NCBI GenBank assembly: GCA_039187815.1
Contig: JBCCZI010000001.1
Coordinates: forward strand, 1 to 64,000
DNA from: Thermohalobaculum sp039187815
GTDB taxonomy: Bacteria; Pseudomonadota; Alphaproteobacteria; Rhodobacterales; Rhodobacteraceae
Length of the DNA stretch: 64,000 nt
Direction: 5' to 3'
The notes beneath the pieces were generated by a model that had not been told where the DNA came from, searched no databases, and saw only the letters and a list, made by a program, of their open reading frames with translations. This document shows positions 24,208 through 33,200 of this stretch, in pieces (positions within the stretch are counted from its first letter, which is position 1; each line of letters starts with the position of its first letter). Made by a program: the position numbers and the translations under genes.

Positions 24208-25525
24208 TGATCTCGATATACCGTTTGGTCAGATCGCAGGTCCAAACCGTCGCCGACCCCGCGCCCACGCCCACATCGACCGTGATCGAGATCTCGGACT
24301 TGCGCATCTCGGCCGCGCCCTGATCCTCGCGATAGGTGTCTGCCACCCAACCTTTCTCCGCGACCAGAGCCCGTCCGAACCAGATCGACAGCCGATCGCG
24401 ATCGGCGGGCTCACCGGCCTTGCCGACAGCCATGACGATGCGGCCCCAATTAGGGTCTTCGCCGGCAATCGCGGTCTTCACAAGGGGGGAATTCGCAATC
24501 GCCAGCCCGATGCGTTTGGCGCTGAGGTCGTCCGCGGCGCCGCGGATGTCGAGCTGCACGAGCTTGGTCGCCCCCTCGCCGTCGCGCACCACTTGCAGCG
24601 CCAGATCGCGCAGAACCGCCGCAATTGCCTGGCGCAAGGGGGCGGCCCGAGGATCCTCGTCGCTCTCGATCGGCGTGTCACCGGCCGCACCGGTTGCCGC
24701 CAGCAACAGCGTGTCAGAGGTCGAGGTGTCGCTGTCGACCGTGATGGCGTTAAAGCTCGTCTCGTTGCTCTCGGCCAGCCAGTGGGCCAACAGCGGTTGT
24801 GCCACGGCCGCATCGGTGAAGACAAAGGCCAGCATGGTCGCCATATCCGGTGCGATCATGCCTGAGCCTTTGGCGATCCCTGCGATCCGGATCTCATGCC
24901 CGCCCAGAGCGATGGTTTGGCCGGCGCCCTTTGGGAAGGTGTCGGTTGTCATGATAGCTCGTGCAGCGGCCTCCGTATGGCCTGGGGAGAGTGCCTGCGT
25001 CAGCTCTCCCAATTTGGCGTCAATGCGGTCTGCCGGCAGCGGCTCGCCGATCACGCCGGTCGAGGCCATCAGCACCGCCTTCGGCGCCAGGTCCAAAGCG
25101 GCGCCCGTCGCGGCGGCCAGACGTGCAACGGCGGCCTCGCCATGGGTGCCGGTGAAGGCGTTGGCATTGCCTGCATTGACCAGGATGGCCCGCGGCCACG
25201 GGCCATCGGGCAGGGCGGCCAGGCGGTCTTGGCACCAGAGCACGGGCGCTGCCCGGGTCAGCGATTTGGTGAACACGCCGGCAACGCTCGATCCCTCAGC
25301 GAGTCGCGCCAGCATCACATCGTCCCGCTCGCGATAGCGCACGCCCGCGGCCACCGTCGCGATCTCGAGCCCGCGGACGGATGGCAGATCGGGGAACCGT
25401 GCCGGCGCTAGCGGAGAGACGGGCTCTCCACCTTGGCTCGCCTCCAGCGCTGCGATCTCGGCTTGCAAGGCCTCGAGCTGCTGGCGCTTTGCCGCCAGCG
25501 CCGCATCCGTCTTTGCGGAGGTCAT
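24188..25525 (-). CDS. argJ: Bifunctional glutamate N-acetyltransferase / amino-acid acetyltransferase ArgJ
   Basis: Arginine-biosynthesis enzyme that transfers acetyl from N-acetylornithine to glutamate and may also use acetyl-CoA. The precursor self-cleaves before a Thr: the site is visible in KGSGMIAPDMATMLAF, with Thr230 of the ATML motif becoming the nucleophile of the beta chain. Other family segments include ILVNAGNANAFTG and EDPNWGRIVMAVGKAGE. At 445 residues it is about 35 longer than usual because of an N-terminal, Ala/Glu/Gln-rich, probably coiled-coil extension (1-35) before SPLAPARFPDLP. A later start may be used, but no better ATG stands before the core. Confidence 0.95.
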   Translation of the reverse strand: MTSAKTDAALAAKRQQLEALQAEIAALEASQGGEPVSPLAPARFPDLPSVRGLEIATVAAGVRYRERDDVMLARLAEGSSVAGVFTKSLTRAAPVLWCQDRLAALPDGPWPRAILVNAGNANAFTGTHGEAAVARLAAATGAALDLAPKAVLMASTGVIGEPLPADRIDAKLGELTQALSPGHTEAAARAIMTTDTFPKGAGQTIALGGHEIRIAGIAKGSGMIAPDMATMLAFVFTDAAVAQPLLAHWLAESNETSFNAITVDSDTSTSDTLLLAATGAAGDTPIESDEDPRAAPLRQAIAAVLRDLALQVVRDGEGATKLVQLDIRGAADDLSAKRIGLAIANSPLVKTAIAGEDPNWGRIVMAVGKAGEPADRDRLSIWFGRALVAEKGWVADTYREDQGAAEMRKSEISITVDVGVGAGSATVWTCDLTKRYIEINADYRS

Positions 25526-25547
25526 CGCGCGCCCCTCGCCCGCCCCA

Positions 25548-26474
25548 TCATTCTGCCGGGGGAGCGATCAGGTCATCGGCGAGCAGAGCCTCGGGAGGCA
25601 GCGGGACCTCGGGCATGGTGACCTCGACCGAGTCCGTCGCCTCTGCCAACACCTCCTGTTGCGCCTTCTCGGCGATCTCGCGGATCAGGTCCTCCTGCAC
25701 CTCCTCCAAAGGCGGGATCGGGCGCTCCCGGCGCTCGGCCACCACGATGAGGTGCCAGCCGAAGGGCGTCTGGACAGGCTCGCTAACGGTCCCGATCTCA
25801 AGCGCAAAGGCCGCCTCGGCAAACTCGGGCACCATGTCGGTCTTGACGAACCAGCCGAGATCGCCGCCGCGGCTGGCCGTGCCGTCGGTGCCGTTCTCAC
25901 GCGCAACATCGGCGAACTCGGTGCCACCCACGATGGTCTCGCGAAGGGCAATCGCCTTTGCCTCGCCGTCCACCAGGATGTGTGAGGCCCGGATCTCCTC
26001 GACCGGCTCGGCATTTTCGAACCGCGCTTCATAGGCGGCCTGCACCGCCTCTTCGGTGATCTTGGCCGAGACCCGGTCGCGCATATAGCTGTCAGCCAGC
26101 GTGGAGTTCTGCAGGTTCTTCAGCTGCATCACCACGTCCGAGCGCTGGTCGAGCCCGGTGTCCCGTGCGCGCTGGGCGAGGATCGTCTGATTCACCAGCT
26201 GCTGCATCAGACCTTCCATCAACACCTCGGGCGGCAGCGCTTGGTATTGGGGCGGCAGCGCCTGGCGCACAGCGATCAACTCACCCAGCGTGAGCTCATA
26301 GCCGCCGATGGTCGCGATCACCGCATCTGCCGTGAGGCCTTCGAGGCTGGCCTCAGGCGTCTCGTCGGTCTCGGTTTCGGCCGCCGTCTGGGCAAAGGCG
26401 ATCGGGGCCGTCAGGCTCGCGACGAAGACGAGGGCCGACAGGCTGCGGCCGAGGGTCGTGTAGCGGAAGGGCAC
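25548..26474 (-). CDS. Parvulin-type periplasmic peptidyl-prolyl isomerase (GTG start)
   Basis: 308-residue exported chaperone/isomerase of the SurA/PrsA type. A signal peptide (VPFRYTTLGRSL, hydrophobic core, AFA end near residue 28) is followed by a helical N-terminal chaperone part and one parvulin domain: IRASHILVDGEAKAIALR, then ASRGGDLGWFVKTDMVPEFAEA, then VQTPFGWHLIVV. The true start is the GTG at 26474, with AGGAGA 5 bases upstream. The frame is open to 27089, but that part is antisense to secA. It leads the isomerase-argJ-mutT run and diverges from secA. Confidence 0.9.
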   Translation of the reverse strand: MPFRYTTLGRSLSALVFVASLTAPIAFAQTAAETETDETPEASLEGLTADAVIATIGGYELTLGELIAVRQALPPQYQALPPEVLMEGLMQQLVNQTILAQRARDTGLDQRSDVVMQLKNLQNSTLADSYMRDRVSAKITEEAVQAAYEARFENAEPVEEIRASHILVDGEAKAIALRETIVGGTEFADVARENGTDGTASRGGDLGWFVKTDMVPEFAEAAFALEIGTVSEPVQTPFGWHLIVVAERRERPIPPLEEVQEDLIREIAEKAQQEVLAEATDSVEVTMPEVPLPPEALLADDLIAPPAE

Positions 26475-26742
26475 TGGGATCTCCTTGCGTGTCTGGTGCG
26501 CGGCCGTTTGGGGCGGCACCCCGGGGTTCTGTCTTGCCATGCCCCCAACAATGGTTCGGGCGCTTGCCGTTGACAGCCTCGAGGGGCGCCAATAAGTGTT
26601 GGCCGGGCGAGCGCGGCAGTTCCCATGTACGCCCTGTCCACCGGCGCAGCAACCGCCGTCACGCAATTCTTGAGGCGCCCGCCAGAAGCTGCGCGCGCCC
26701 GACATAGGCAGGCGCAGGGCCGCGCCTCGGGAGATGCCCCGA
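26475..26742. other. Divergent intergenic region, isomerase / secA
   Basis: 268 bases between divergent start codons, expected to carry both promoters. No consensus promoter or strong palindrome stands out. GGGAG at 9 bases before 26743 is the secA ribosome-binding site. Confidence 0.5.
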
Positions 26743-29496
26743 ATGCTCGGACTGAAGACCATCAGCCGCAAGATCTTCGGCAATGTGAATGATCGTAAGA
26801 TCAAAGAAGCGCGGCGCACCGTCGAGGCGGTGAATGCCCTCGAGCCCGAAATCTCTGCGCTCTCGGACGAGGCGCTGCAGGCCCAGACGGCCAAGCTGAA
26901 GGGCCGGCTCGAGGCGGGTGAGACCCTGGACGCCGTGCTGCCCGAAGCCTTTGCCACGGTGCGTGAGGCGGCGAAACGCACGCTCGGCATGCGCCCTTTC
27001 GATGTCCAGATCATCGGCGGCAAGGTCCTGCACGACGGCAAGATCTCGGAGATGAAGACCGGTGAGGGCAAGACCCTGGTTGCGACCATGCCGGTCTATC
27101 TCAACGCGCTTACGGGCAAGGGTGTCCACGTTGTCACGGTCAACGACTATCTGGCCACTCGCGATGCCGACTGGATGGGCAAGATCTATCGCTTCTTGGG
27201 CATGTCGGTCGGTGTCATCGTGCCCGGCAAGGACGATGACGAGCGCCGCGCGGCCTATGCCTGCGATATCACCTATGGGACGAACAACGAGTACGGTTTC
27301 GATTATCTGCGCGACAACAACAAGTATCGGCTCGAGGACATGGTCCAGCGCGGTCACAGTTTCGCGATTGTCGATGAGGTCGACTCGATCCTGATCGATG
27401 AGGCGCGCACCCCGCTGATCATCTCGGGGCCGACCGAAGACCGCTCGGAGATGTACACTGCGATCGACGCTTTCATCCCCCGCTTGGAAGACGAGCATTT
27501 CGAGATCGACGAGAAGCTGAAGGCCGCGACCCTGACGGAAGAGGGCAATGAGGCGGTCGAGCAGATGCTCCAAGAGGCGGGGCTGCTGGACGAGGAGCAG
27601 AGCCTCTATGCGCCCGAGAGCGTCACCCAGGTCCACCACGTGAACCAGGCTTTGCGCGCCCACAAGCTCTTCCTGCGGGACCGAGACTATATTGTGAAGG
27701 GCGGGCGCATCGTCCTGATCGACGAGTTCACCGGCCGCATGATGGAGGGCCGCCGCCTCTCCGAAGGTCTGCACCAGGCGATTGAGGCCAAAGAGAAGGT
27801 GCAGATCCTGCCCGAGAACGTGACGCTGGCCTCGATCACCTTCCAGAACTATTTTCGACTCTATGCCAAGCTTGCCGGCATGACCGGTACGGCGATGACC
27901 GAGGCCGAGGAGTTCATGTCGATTTATGGCCTCGACGTGGTCGAGGTCCCGACGAACAAAACCGTGGCGCGCCAGGACGATGACGATCTGGTGTATCGCA
28001 CCGGTGAGGAGAAATTTGCAGCCATCGTCGAGGCCATCCGCGAGGGTAAAGCCAAGGGTCAACCGATCCTGGTGGGCACCACCTCGATCGATAAATCGGA
28101 AAAGCTCTCGGTCGAGCTCAAGAAGCACAAGATCGAGCACAACGTCCTGAACGCCCGCTACCACGAGCAAGAGGCGCAGATCATTTCCGAAGCCGGGCGG
28201 CCGGGCGCCGTGACCATCGCCACCAACATGGCGGGCCGCGGGACCGATATCCAACTTGGCGGCAACGTTGAGATGGCGGTCCAGGCCGAGCTTTCGGCCA
28301 ATGAGGATGCGGACCCCGCGGAGGTGCGGACCCGCATCGAAGGCGAGCATGGCGATGCCAAGGCACGCGCGCTTGTGGCCGGCGGGCTCTGGGTCATCGG
28401 CACCGAACGCCACGAGAGCCGGCGCATCGACAACCAGCTCCGTGGCCGCTCCGGGCGCCAGGGCGACCCAGGCCGCTCGACCTTCTATCTGAGCCTACAA
28501 GACGATCTGATGCGCATCTTCGGCTCGGACCGCTTGGATGGCATGCTGCAGCGCCTCGGCCTCGAAGACGGCGAGGCGATCGTGCACCCTTGGGTCAACA
28601 AGGCCATCGAAAAGGCGCAAGGCAAGGTCGAGGCGCGCAACTTCGACATCCGCAAGAACCTCCTGAAGTTCGACGATGTGATGAACGACCAGCGCAAGGC
28701 CATCTTCGGTCAGCGCAAAGAGATCATGGATGCCGATGACCTCTCCGAGACCGTGCGCGACATGCGCCATGAGGTTCTGGATGCAGCCGTGTCCACGCAT
28801 ATCCCAAAGCGCGCCTATGCGGATCAGTGGGAGACCGATGCGCTGGAGCGCGAAATCAACGCGCTGACCAATTCCGAGTTCCCAGTGAAAGACTGGGCCG
28901 AGGAAGAGGGCACCGACGATGAGGTCATACTCGAGCGGTTGGTTGAGGCCACAGACGCCATCGCGGCCGAAAAAGAAGAGAAGATCGGCGCGGACACCAT
29001 GCGCCAGATAGAGAAGGGGCTTTTGTTGCAGGCCCTGGACAAGCGTTGGCGCGAGCATTTGGTGATGCTGGATCATCTGCGCTCGGTTATCGGGTTCCGG
29101 GGCTATGCTCAAAAAGACCCCCTGAACGAGTACAAGCGCGAGGCGTTTGAGTTGTTCTCTGGCCTTTTGGACGGCCTGCGCCGCGATGTGACGACCGAGC
29201 TTGCGCGCATCCGACCGCTGACACCCGAGGAACAAGAAGAGCGCCAGCGCATGGTCGAAGAGATGCAGCGCCGGATGCAGGAGGAGGCAGAGGTTGCCGC
29301 TGCCCGCGCCGCTGCTGGCCTCGCGGCCGATGTGAGTTCGATCCAAGAGGCCGGCGGCATCGAACACGGTGCGGTCGTGACGGTGGAGGCCCGGGATCCC
29401 ACCCGGCCCGAGACCTGGGGCAAGGTCGGACGGAACGAGCTCTGCCCGTGTGGCTCGGGCAAAAAATACAAGCACTGCCACGGCGCGGTCACCTGA
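26743..29496 (+). CDS. secA: Preprotein translocase ATPase SecA
   Basis: Motor ATPase that drives unfolded preproteins through SecYEG. The 917-residue product has the N-terminus MLGLKTISRKIFG, Walker A MKTGEGKTLVA (near residue 107), a DEVDS Walker B, the preprotein-binding domain, the ITFQNYFRLYAKLAGMTGTA motif, ATNMAGRGTDIQLGG and ARRIDNQLRGR-type motifs (here ESRRIDNQLRGRSGRQGDPG). It ends with the zinc-binding CPCGSGKKYKHCHG used for SecB or lipid contact. The ATG at 26743 is preferred to 26734 because GGGAG stands 9 bases before it. Long antisense frames here are shadows. Confidence 0.97.
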   Translation: MLGLKTISRKIFGNVNDRKIKEARRTVEAVNALEPEISALSDEALQAQTAKLKGRLEAGETLDAVLPEAFATVREAAKRTLGMRPFDVQIIGGKVLHDGKISEMKTGEGKTLVATMPVYLNALTGKGVHVVTVNDYLATRDADWMGKIYRFLGMSVGVIVPGKDDDERRAAYACDITYGTNNEYGFDYLRDNNKYRLEDMVQRGHSFAIVDEVDSILIDEARTPLIISGPTEDRSEMYTAIDAFIPRLEDEHFEIDEKLKAATLTEEGNEAVEQMLQEAGLLDEEQSLYAPESVTQVHHVNQALRAHKLFLRDRDYIVKGGRIVLIDEFTGRMMEGRRLSEGLHQAIEAKEKVQILPENVTLASITFQNYFRLYAKLAGMTGTAMTEAEEFMSIYGLDVVEVPTNKTVARQDDDDLVYRTGEEKFAAIVEAIREGKAKGQPILVGTTSIDKSEKLSVELKKHKIEHNVLNARYHEQEAQIISEAGRPGAVTIATNMAGRGTDIQLGGNVEMAVQAELSANEDADPAEVRTRIEGEHGDAKARALVAGGLWVIGTERHESRRIDNQLRGRSGRQGDPGRSTFYLSLQDDLMRIFGSDRLDGMLQRLGLEDGEAIVHPWVNKAIEKAQGKVEARNFDIRKNLLKFDDVMNDQRKAIFGQRKEIMDADDLSETVRDMRHEVLDAAVSTHIPKRAYADQWETDALEREINALTNSEFPVKDWAEEEGTDDEVILERLVEATDAIAAEKEEKIGADTMRQIEKGLLLQALDKRWREHLVMLDHLRSVIGFRGYAQKDPLNEYKREAFELFSGLLDGLRRDVTTELARIRPLTPEEQEERQRMVEEMQRRMQEEAEVAAARAAAGLAADVSSIQEAGGIEHGAVVTVEARDPTRPETWGKVGRNELCPCGSGKKYKHCHGAVT

Positions 29497-29547
29497 CGCG
29501 TCCACGGCCTCGGCGCATCACCCTGATACGATGGTAGGTCTTTTGCA

Positions 29548-29580
29548 CCGAATTGGGACGGCGCGTTCCGAATTTGGGAC
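29548..29580. repeat. Pair of short direct repeats, CCGAATT(T)GGGAC
   Basis: CCGAATTGGGAC at 29548-29559 and CCGAATTTGGGAC at 29568-29580. The repeats start 20 bases apart, about two helical turns. This could be a tandem regulator site or the end of a decayed mobile element. Confidence 0.4.
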
Positions 29581-29603
29581 ATCCGCGATTCAATAAACGA
29601 AGT

Positions 29604-29654
29604 ATGAATCAAGGGGTGAGGGTGTGGGTATTGAGTCGGGAGTATGGACGATGA
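29604..29654 (+). CDS. Possible 16-aa leader peptide
   Basis: A 17-codon frame, MNQGVRVWVLSREYGR, ends in a TGA that overlaps the ATG of the next small frame (ATGA). It lacks a convincing ribosome-binding site of its own. If real, it would couple translation to the 26-residue ORF downstream. Confidence 0.2.
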   Translation: MNQGVRVWVLSREYGR

Positions 29655-29731
29655 CCATTTTGAATGCGTCGGATTGTTTGGCGGCGGGGTTCGCCTTCAT
29701 CCTGGCAATGATGATGTTGGCCTCGCTCTGA
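29651..29731 (+). CDS. Possible 26-aa single-helix membrane peptide
   Basis: The frame encodes MTILNASDCLAAGFAFILAM followed by MMLASL. The second half is one continuous hydrophobic helix, as in bacterial small membrane proteins. GGGAG lies 8 bases before the ATG, which is good spacing. It is followed by a stable hairpin (29773-29796). No homolog is recognised, and short hydrophobic frames can arise by chance. Confidence 0.35.
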   Translation: MTILNASDCLAAGFAFILAMMMLASL

Positions 29732-29772
29732 GGGGCTTTCGGAGACCAGACGTGACGTTGCATTGACAAACG

Positions 29773-29796
29773 GGCGCCGTCGGATCGGGCGGCGCC
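29773..29796. other. Hairpin downstream of the small ORF
   Basis: Perfect 7-bp stem GGCGCCG / CGGCGCC with a 10-base loop, 41 bases past the small ORF stop. No T-tract follows. Confidence 0.45.
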
Positions 29797-29817
29797 GAGA
29801 TTGAAACCGCCATAGAC

Positions 29818-29833
29818 GCCCCCTTTTGGGGCT
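29818..29833. terminator. Short G/C hairpin with T-containing loop
   Basis: GCCCC-CTTTT-GGGGC, a 5-bp perfect stem followed by TTCCC. A weak terminator candidate between the small ORFs and the nrdJ leader. Confidence 0.3.
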
Positions 29834-29997
29834 TCCCAATGATCTACGCCGCCCCTTGGCCGTCCGCTCGCCAGGGCGCGCGCGTCATTTGCGCGGGCTT
29901 TCCCCCACAGCAGTCATCGGCTCAGAGTCGACGCTCGCTCGCCTAGAGATGCGGCTTGTTCCTAGTCCGTTCCTAAGCCCTTGGTGGGCTACGGGTT

Positions 29998-30042
29998 GTC
30001 AATCACAAAATGTAGGGCTGAAGGGCGGATTTTGTGGTTGAC
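29998..30042. promoter_or_regulatory. 14-bp inverted repeat in the nrdJ upstream region
   Basis: GTCAATCACAAAAT at 29998-30011 is matched by ATTTTGTGGTTGAC at 30029-30042, with one G-U-compatible mismatch and a 17-base spacer. The arms are AT-rich in a GC-rich genome. The centre lies about 215 bases before the nrdJ start. Possible roles are operator, RNA switch, or a relict terminal repeat. Confidence 0.45.
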
Positions 30043-30236
30043 CGCCGGCGTGCTTCCCAGCATCTTGAGTGTCCGAGGAGCCGAAACACCACATCTAGCC
30101 GCGGCCCATACATCGCAGCAAAGTGGCTTGGCCCCAAGCACATTGGTCAGAAGCCGGATCCACCGGCGTCCGGAGCGTGCCTGGCGCGCCCGACGAGGTC
30201 ACTGCGCCGCGACATCGGCGGAAGAGGGAAATGACG

Positions 30237-33200
30237 ATGAAGTTTGAGCGCAGGTTCACGAGTGACGACCGCCCAGTCTACGAAACCATCGCCTTCCGCA
30301 AGGCGACCTCTGAGATCCGCAACCCAGACGGGACGATCGTGTTTCGCCTCGAGGGGATCGAGGTTCCCGATGCCTGGTCGCAGGTCGCCGCTGACGTCCT
30401 GGCGCAAAAATACTTCCGCAAGGCCGGGATCGCCCAGCGCTTGCGCCCCGTGGCCGAGGCCGGGGTCCCCGAGTTCCTGTGGCGCTCCGAGCCGGATGAG
30501 GACGCCCTGGCGCGCCTTCCCGAGGGCGAGCGCTACGGCGGTGAGACCTCCGCTTGCCAGGTCTTCGACCGCCTGACCGGTGCCTGGACCTATTGGGGTT
30601 GGAAGGGCGGCTTTTTTTCCTCTGAGCGAGACGCACAGATCTATTTCGACGAGATGCGGGCAATGCTGGCGCGCCAAATGGCGGCGCCAAACTCGCCGCA
30701 ATGGTTCAACACGGGTCTGCACTGGGCCTATGGCATCGACGGCCCGAGCCAGGGCCATTTCTATGTCGATCCTGAGACGCAAGAGCTGGTCCGCGCAAAA
30801 TCGGCCTATGAGCACCCCCAGCCCCATGCTTGCTTTATCCAAGGCGTCCGCGACGATCTGGTGAACGAGGGCGGCATCATGGATCTCTGGACCCGGGAGG
30901 CGCGCCTCTTCAAGTACGGGTCCGGCACGGGAACCAATTTTTCCGCCCTGCGCGCGGCGGGCGAGTCGCTGGCCGGGGGAGGCCGATCGTCGGGGCTAAT
31001 GAGCTTCCTCAAGATCGGCGATCGGGCGGCTGGAGCGATCAAGTCGGGCGGCACGACCCGGCGCGCGGCCAAGATGGTGATCTGCGACACCGACCATCCG
31101 GATATCGAAGAGTTCATCACCTGGAAGGTGCGCGAAGAGCAAAAGGTCGCTGCCTTGGTGGCCGGCTCCAAGATGCACAAGGAGAAGCTGAACGCGATCC
31201 TGGCGGCGATCCAGTCCTGGGATGGCGCGGCTGATGCGGCGACGGATGCCAAGGCGAACCGCCCTCTGGCGCGGGCGATCAAAGCCGCGCGGACGTGCGC
31301 GATCCCGGAGAACTACGTCCGGCGGGTTCTGCAATATGCCGAGCAGGGCGCCGATGAGATCGAGTTCCCCGTCTTCGACACGGACTGGGACTCTGAGGCC
31401 TATCTCACGGTGTCCGGGCAGAACTCGAACAACTCTGTGCGGGTCACCGATGCGTTCCTCCGGGCCGTCGAGTTGGACGGCGACTGGAACCTTGTGCGCC
31501 GGACCGATGGCAAGATCGCGCGCACCGTCAAGGCGCGCGATCTGTGGGAGAAAATTGGCCACGCGGCTTGGGCCTGCGCCGATCCCGGGCTGCAATACCA
31601 CGATACGGTGAATGACTGGCACACTTGCCCCGAGGACGGGCCGATTCGCGGCTCGAACCCCTGTTCTGAGTATATGTTCCTCGACGACACCGCCTGCAAT
31701 CTGGCGTCGCTGAACCTGCTCGCATTCTCCAAAGACGGCGCCTTCGACCATGACGGCTATGAGCATGCAGTGCGGTTCTGGACCGTGACGCTCGAGATCT
31801 CGGTGCTGATGGCGCAGTTCCCGAGCCCGGAGATCGCCGAGCGTTCCTACAAGTTCCGGACCCTCGGTCTAGGCTATGCCAATATCGGCGGGCTGCTGAT
31901 GACGCTCGGGCATGGCTATGACAGCACCGAGGGGCGGGCGTTGTGTGCCGCCCTCACGGCGATCCTGACGGGACGGTCCTATGCCACCTCCGCCGAGATG
32001 GCGCGCGAGCTCGGCGCCTTCCCAGGCTATGAGAAGAACCGCGAGGCCATGCTGCGGGTCATGCGCAACCATCGGCGTGCGGCTTATGCGGCTGGCGGCT
32101 ATGAGGGCGTGCGGACCGTGCCGGTCGAGCTGGATGCCGAGGCCTGTCCGGATCCCGAACTGGTTGTGCGTGCCCAGGCCGCTTGGGACGAGGCCCTGTC
32201 GCTCGGCGAGCAGCACGGTTATCGCAACGCCCAAGCCAGCGTGATCGCTCCCACCGGGACGATCGGCTTGGTCATGGATTGCGACACGACGGGGATCGAG
32301 CCGGATTTTGCCCTGGTGAAGTTCAAAAAGCTCGCCGGCGGCGGCTATTTCAAGATCATCAACCGTGCGGTGCCCCAAGCGCTGGCCCGGCTCGGCTATG
32401 GCGAGGATGAAGTTGACGGCATTGTGAAGTATGCCGTCGGACATGGCACGCTGGATGGGGCGCCCGGCATCGATCACGAGCATCTGAGCCGCCTCGGCTT
32501 CGGGCCAGAGCAACTCGCGCTGCTCGAGGCCGCGCTGCCATCGGCCTTCGACATTCGCTTTGCTTTCACGCCTTGGACGCTGGGCGTCGCCTTCTGCCGC
32601 GATGTGCTCGGCTTGCCAGAGGAGCGCTTTACGGATCCGTCCTTCGATCTGCTTGGCGCCCTCGGGATTACCCCGGCCGAGGTTGATGCCGCCAATGATC
32701 ATGTCTGCGGCCGGATGACGCTCGAAGGTGCGCCCGGCCTCAAGACGGAACACCTGCCCATTTTCGACTGCGCCAACCCATGTGGTAAGATCGGCAAGCG
32801 GTTCCTGTCGGTGAACGCCCATATCGACATGATGGCGGCGGCCCAGCCATTCATCTCTGGCGCAATCTCCAAGACCATCAACATGCCGAATGCGGCAACA
32901 ATCGAGGATTGTAAGGCGGCCTATCTCCGCTCTTGGCGCCTCGCGCTGAAGGCCAACGCGCTCTATCGCGACGGCTCGAAGCTCAGCCAACCCCTGGCAT
33001 CCACGGTCCTCGGCGACGAGGCACAGGATCTCGAGGAGGCGAGCCAGCCCGAGCGCGCCGAGACCCTGGCGCAAAAGGTGGTCGAGAAGATCGTCGTCAA
33101 GGAACGCGGTGACCGCGGCAGCCGCGAGAAGCTGCCGGACCGGCGTCGCGGCTATACCCAAAAGGCCATCGTCGGCGGCCACAAGGTCTTCCTGCGCACG

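Larger units (their letters stand above)
29497..30236. other. Long intergenic region between secA and nrdJ
   Basis: 740 bases without an established gene. From left to right it holds paired CCGAATTGGGAC-like repeats (29548-29580), two tiny overlapping ORFs (29604-29731), two hairpins (29773-29796 and 29818-29833), a 14-bp inverted repeat (29998-30042) and the nrdJ ribosome-binding site. No tRNA, and no B12-box sequence (GCCACTG) that would suggest a cobalamin riboswitch, was found. The stretch is less GC-rich than the flanking genes. Confidence 0.6.

Noticed and set aside
26659..28413. 584-codon minus-strand open frame opposite secA
   Set aside because: It mirrors SecA codons in a GC-rich gene, has no ribosome-binding site, and its residues resemble no family.
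29609..29839. 76-codon minus-strand frame after secA
   Set aside because: Extremely Arg-rich with no start signal; it only mirrors the small plus-strand frames and hairpins.
30001..30236. Cobalamin riboswitch in front of nrdJ
   Set aside because: No GCCACTG-type B12 box or conserved core was found; the AGGGAA near the start is the ribosome-binding site.
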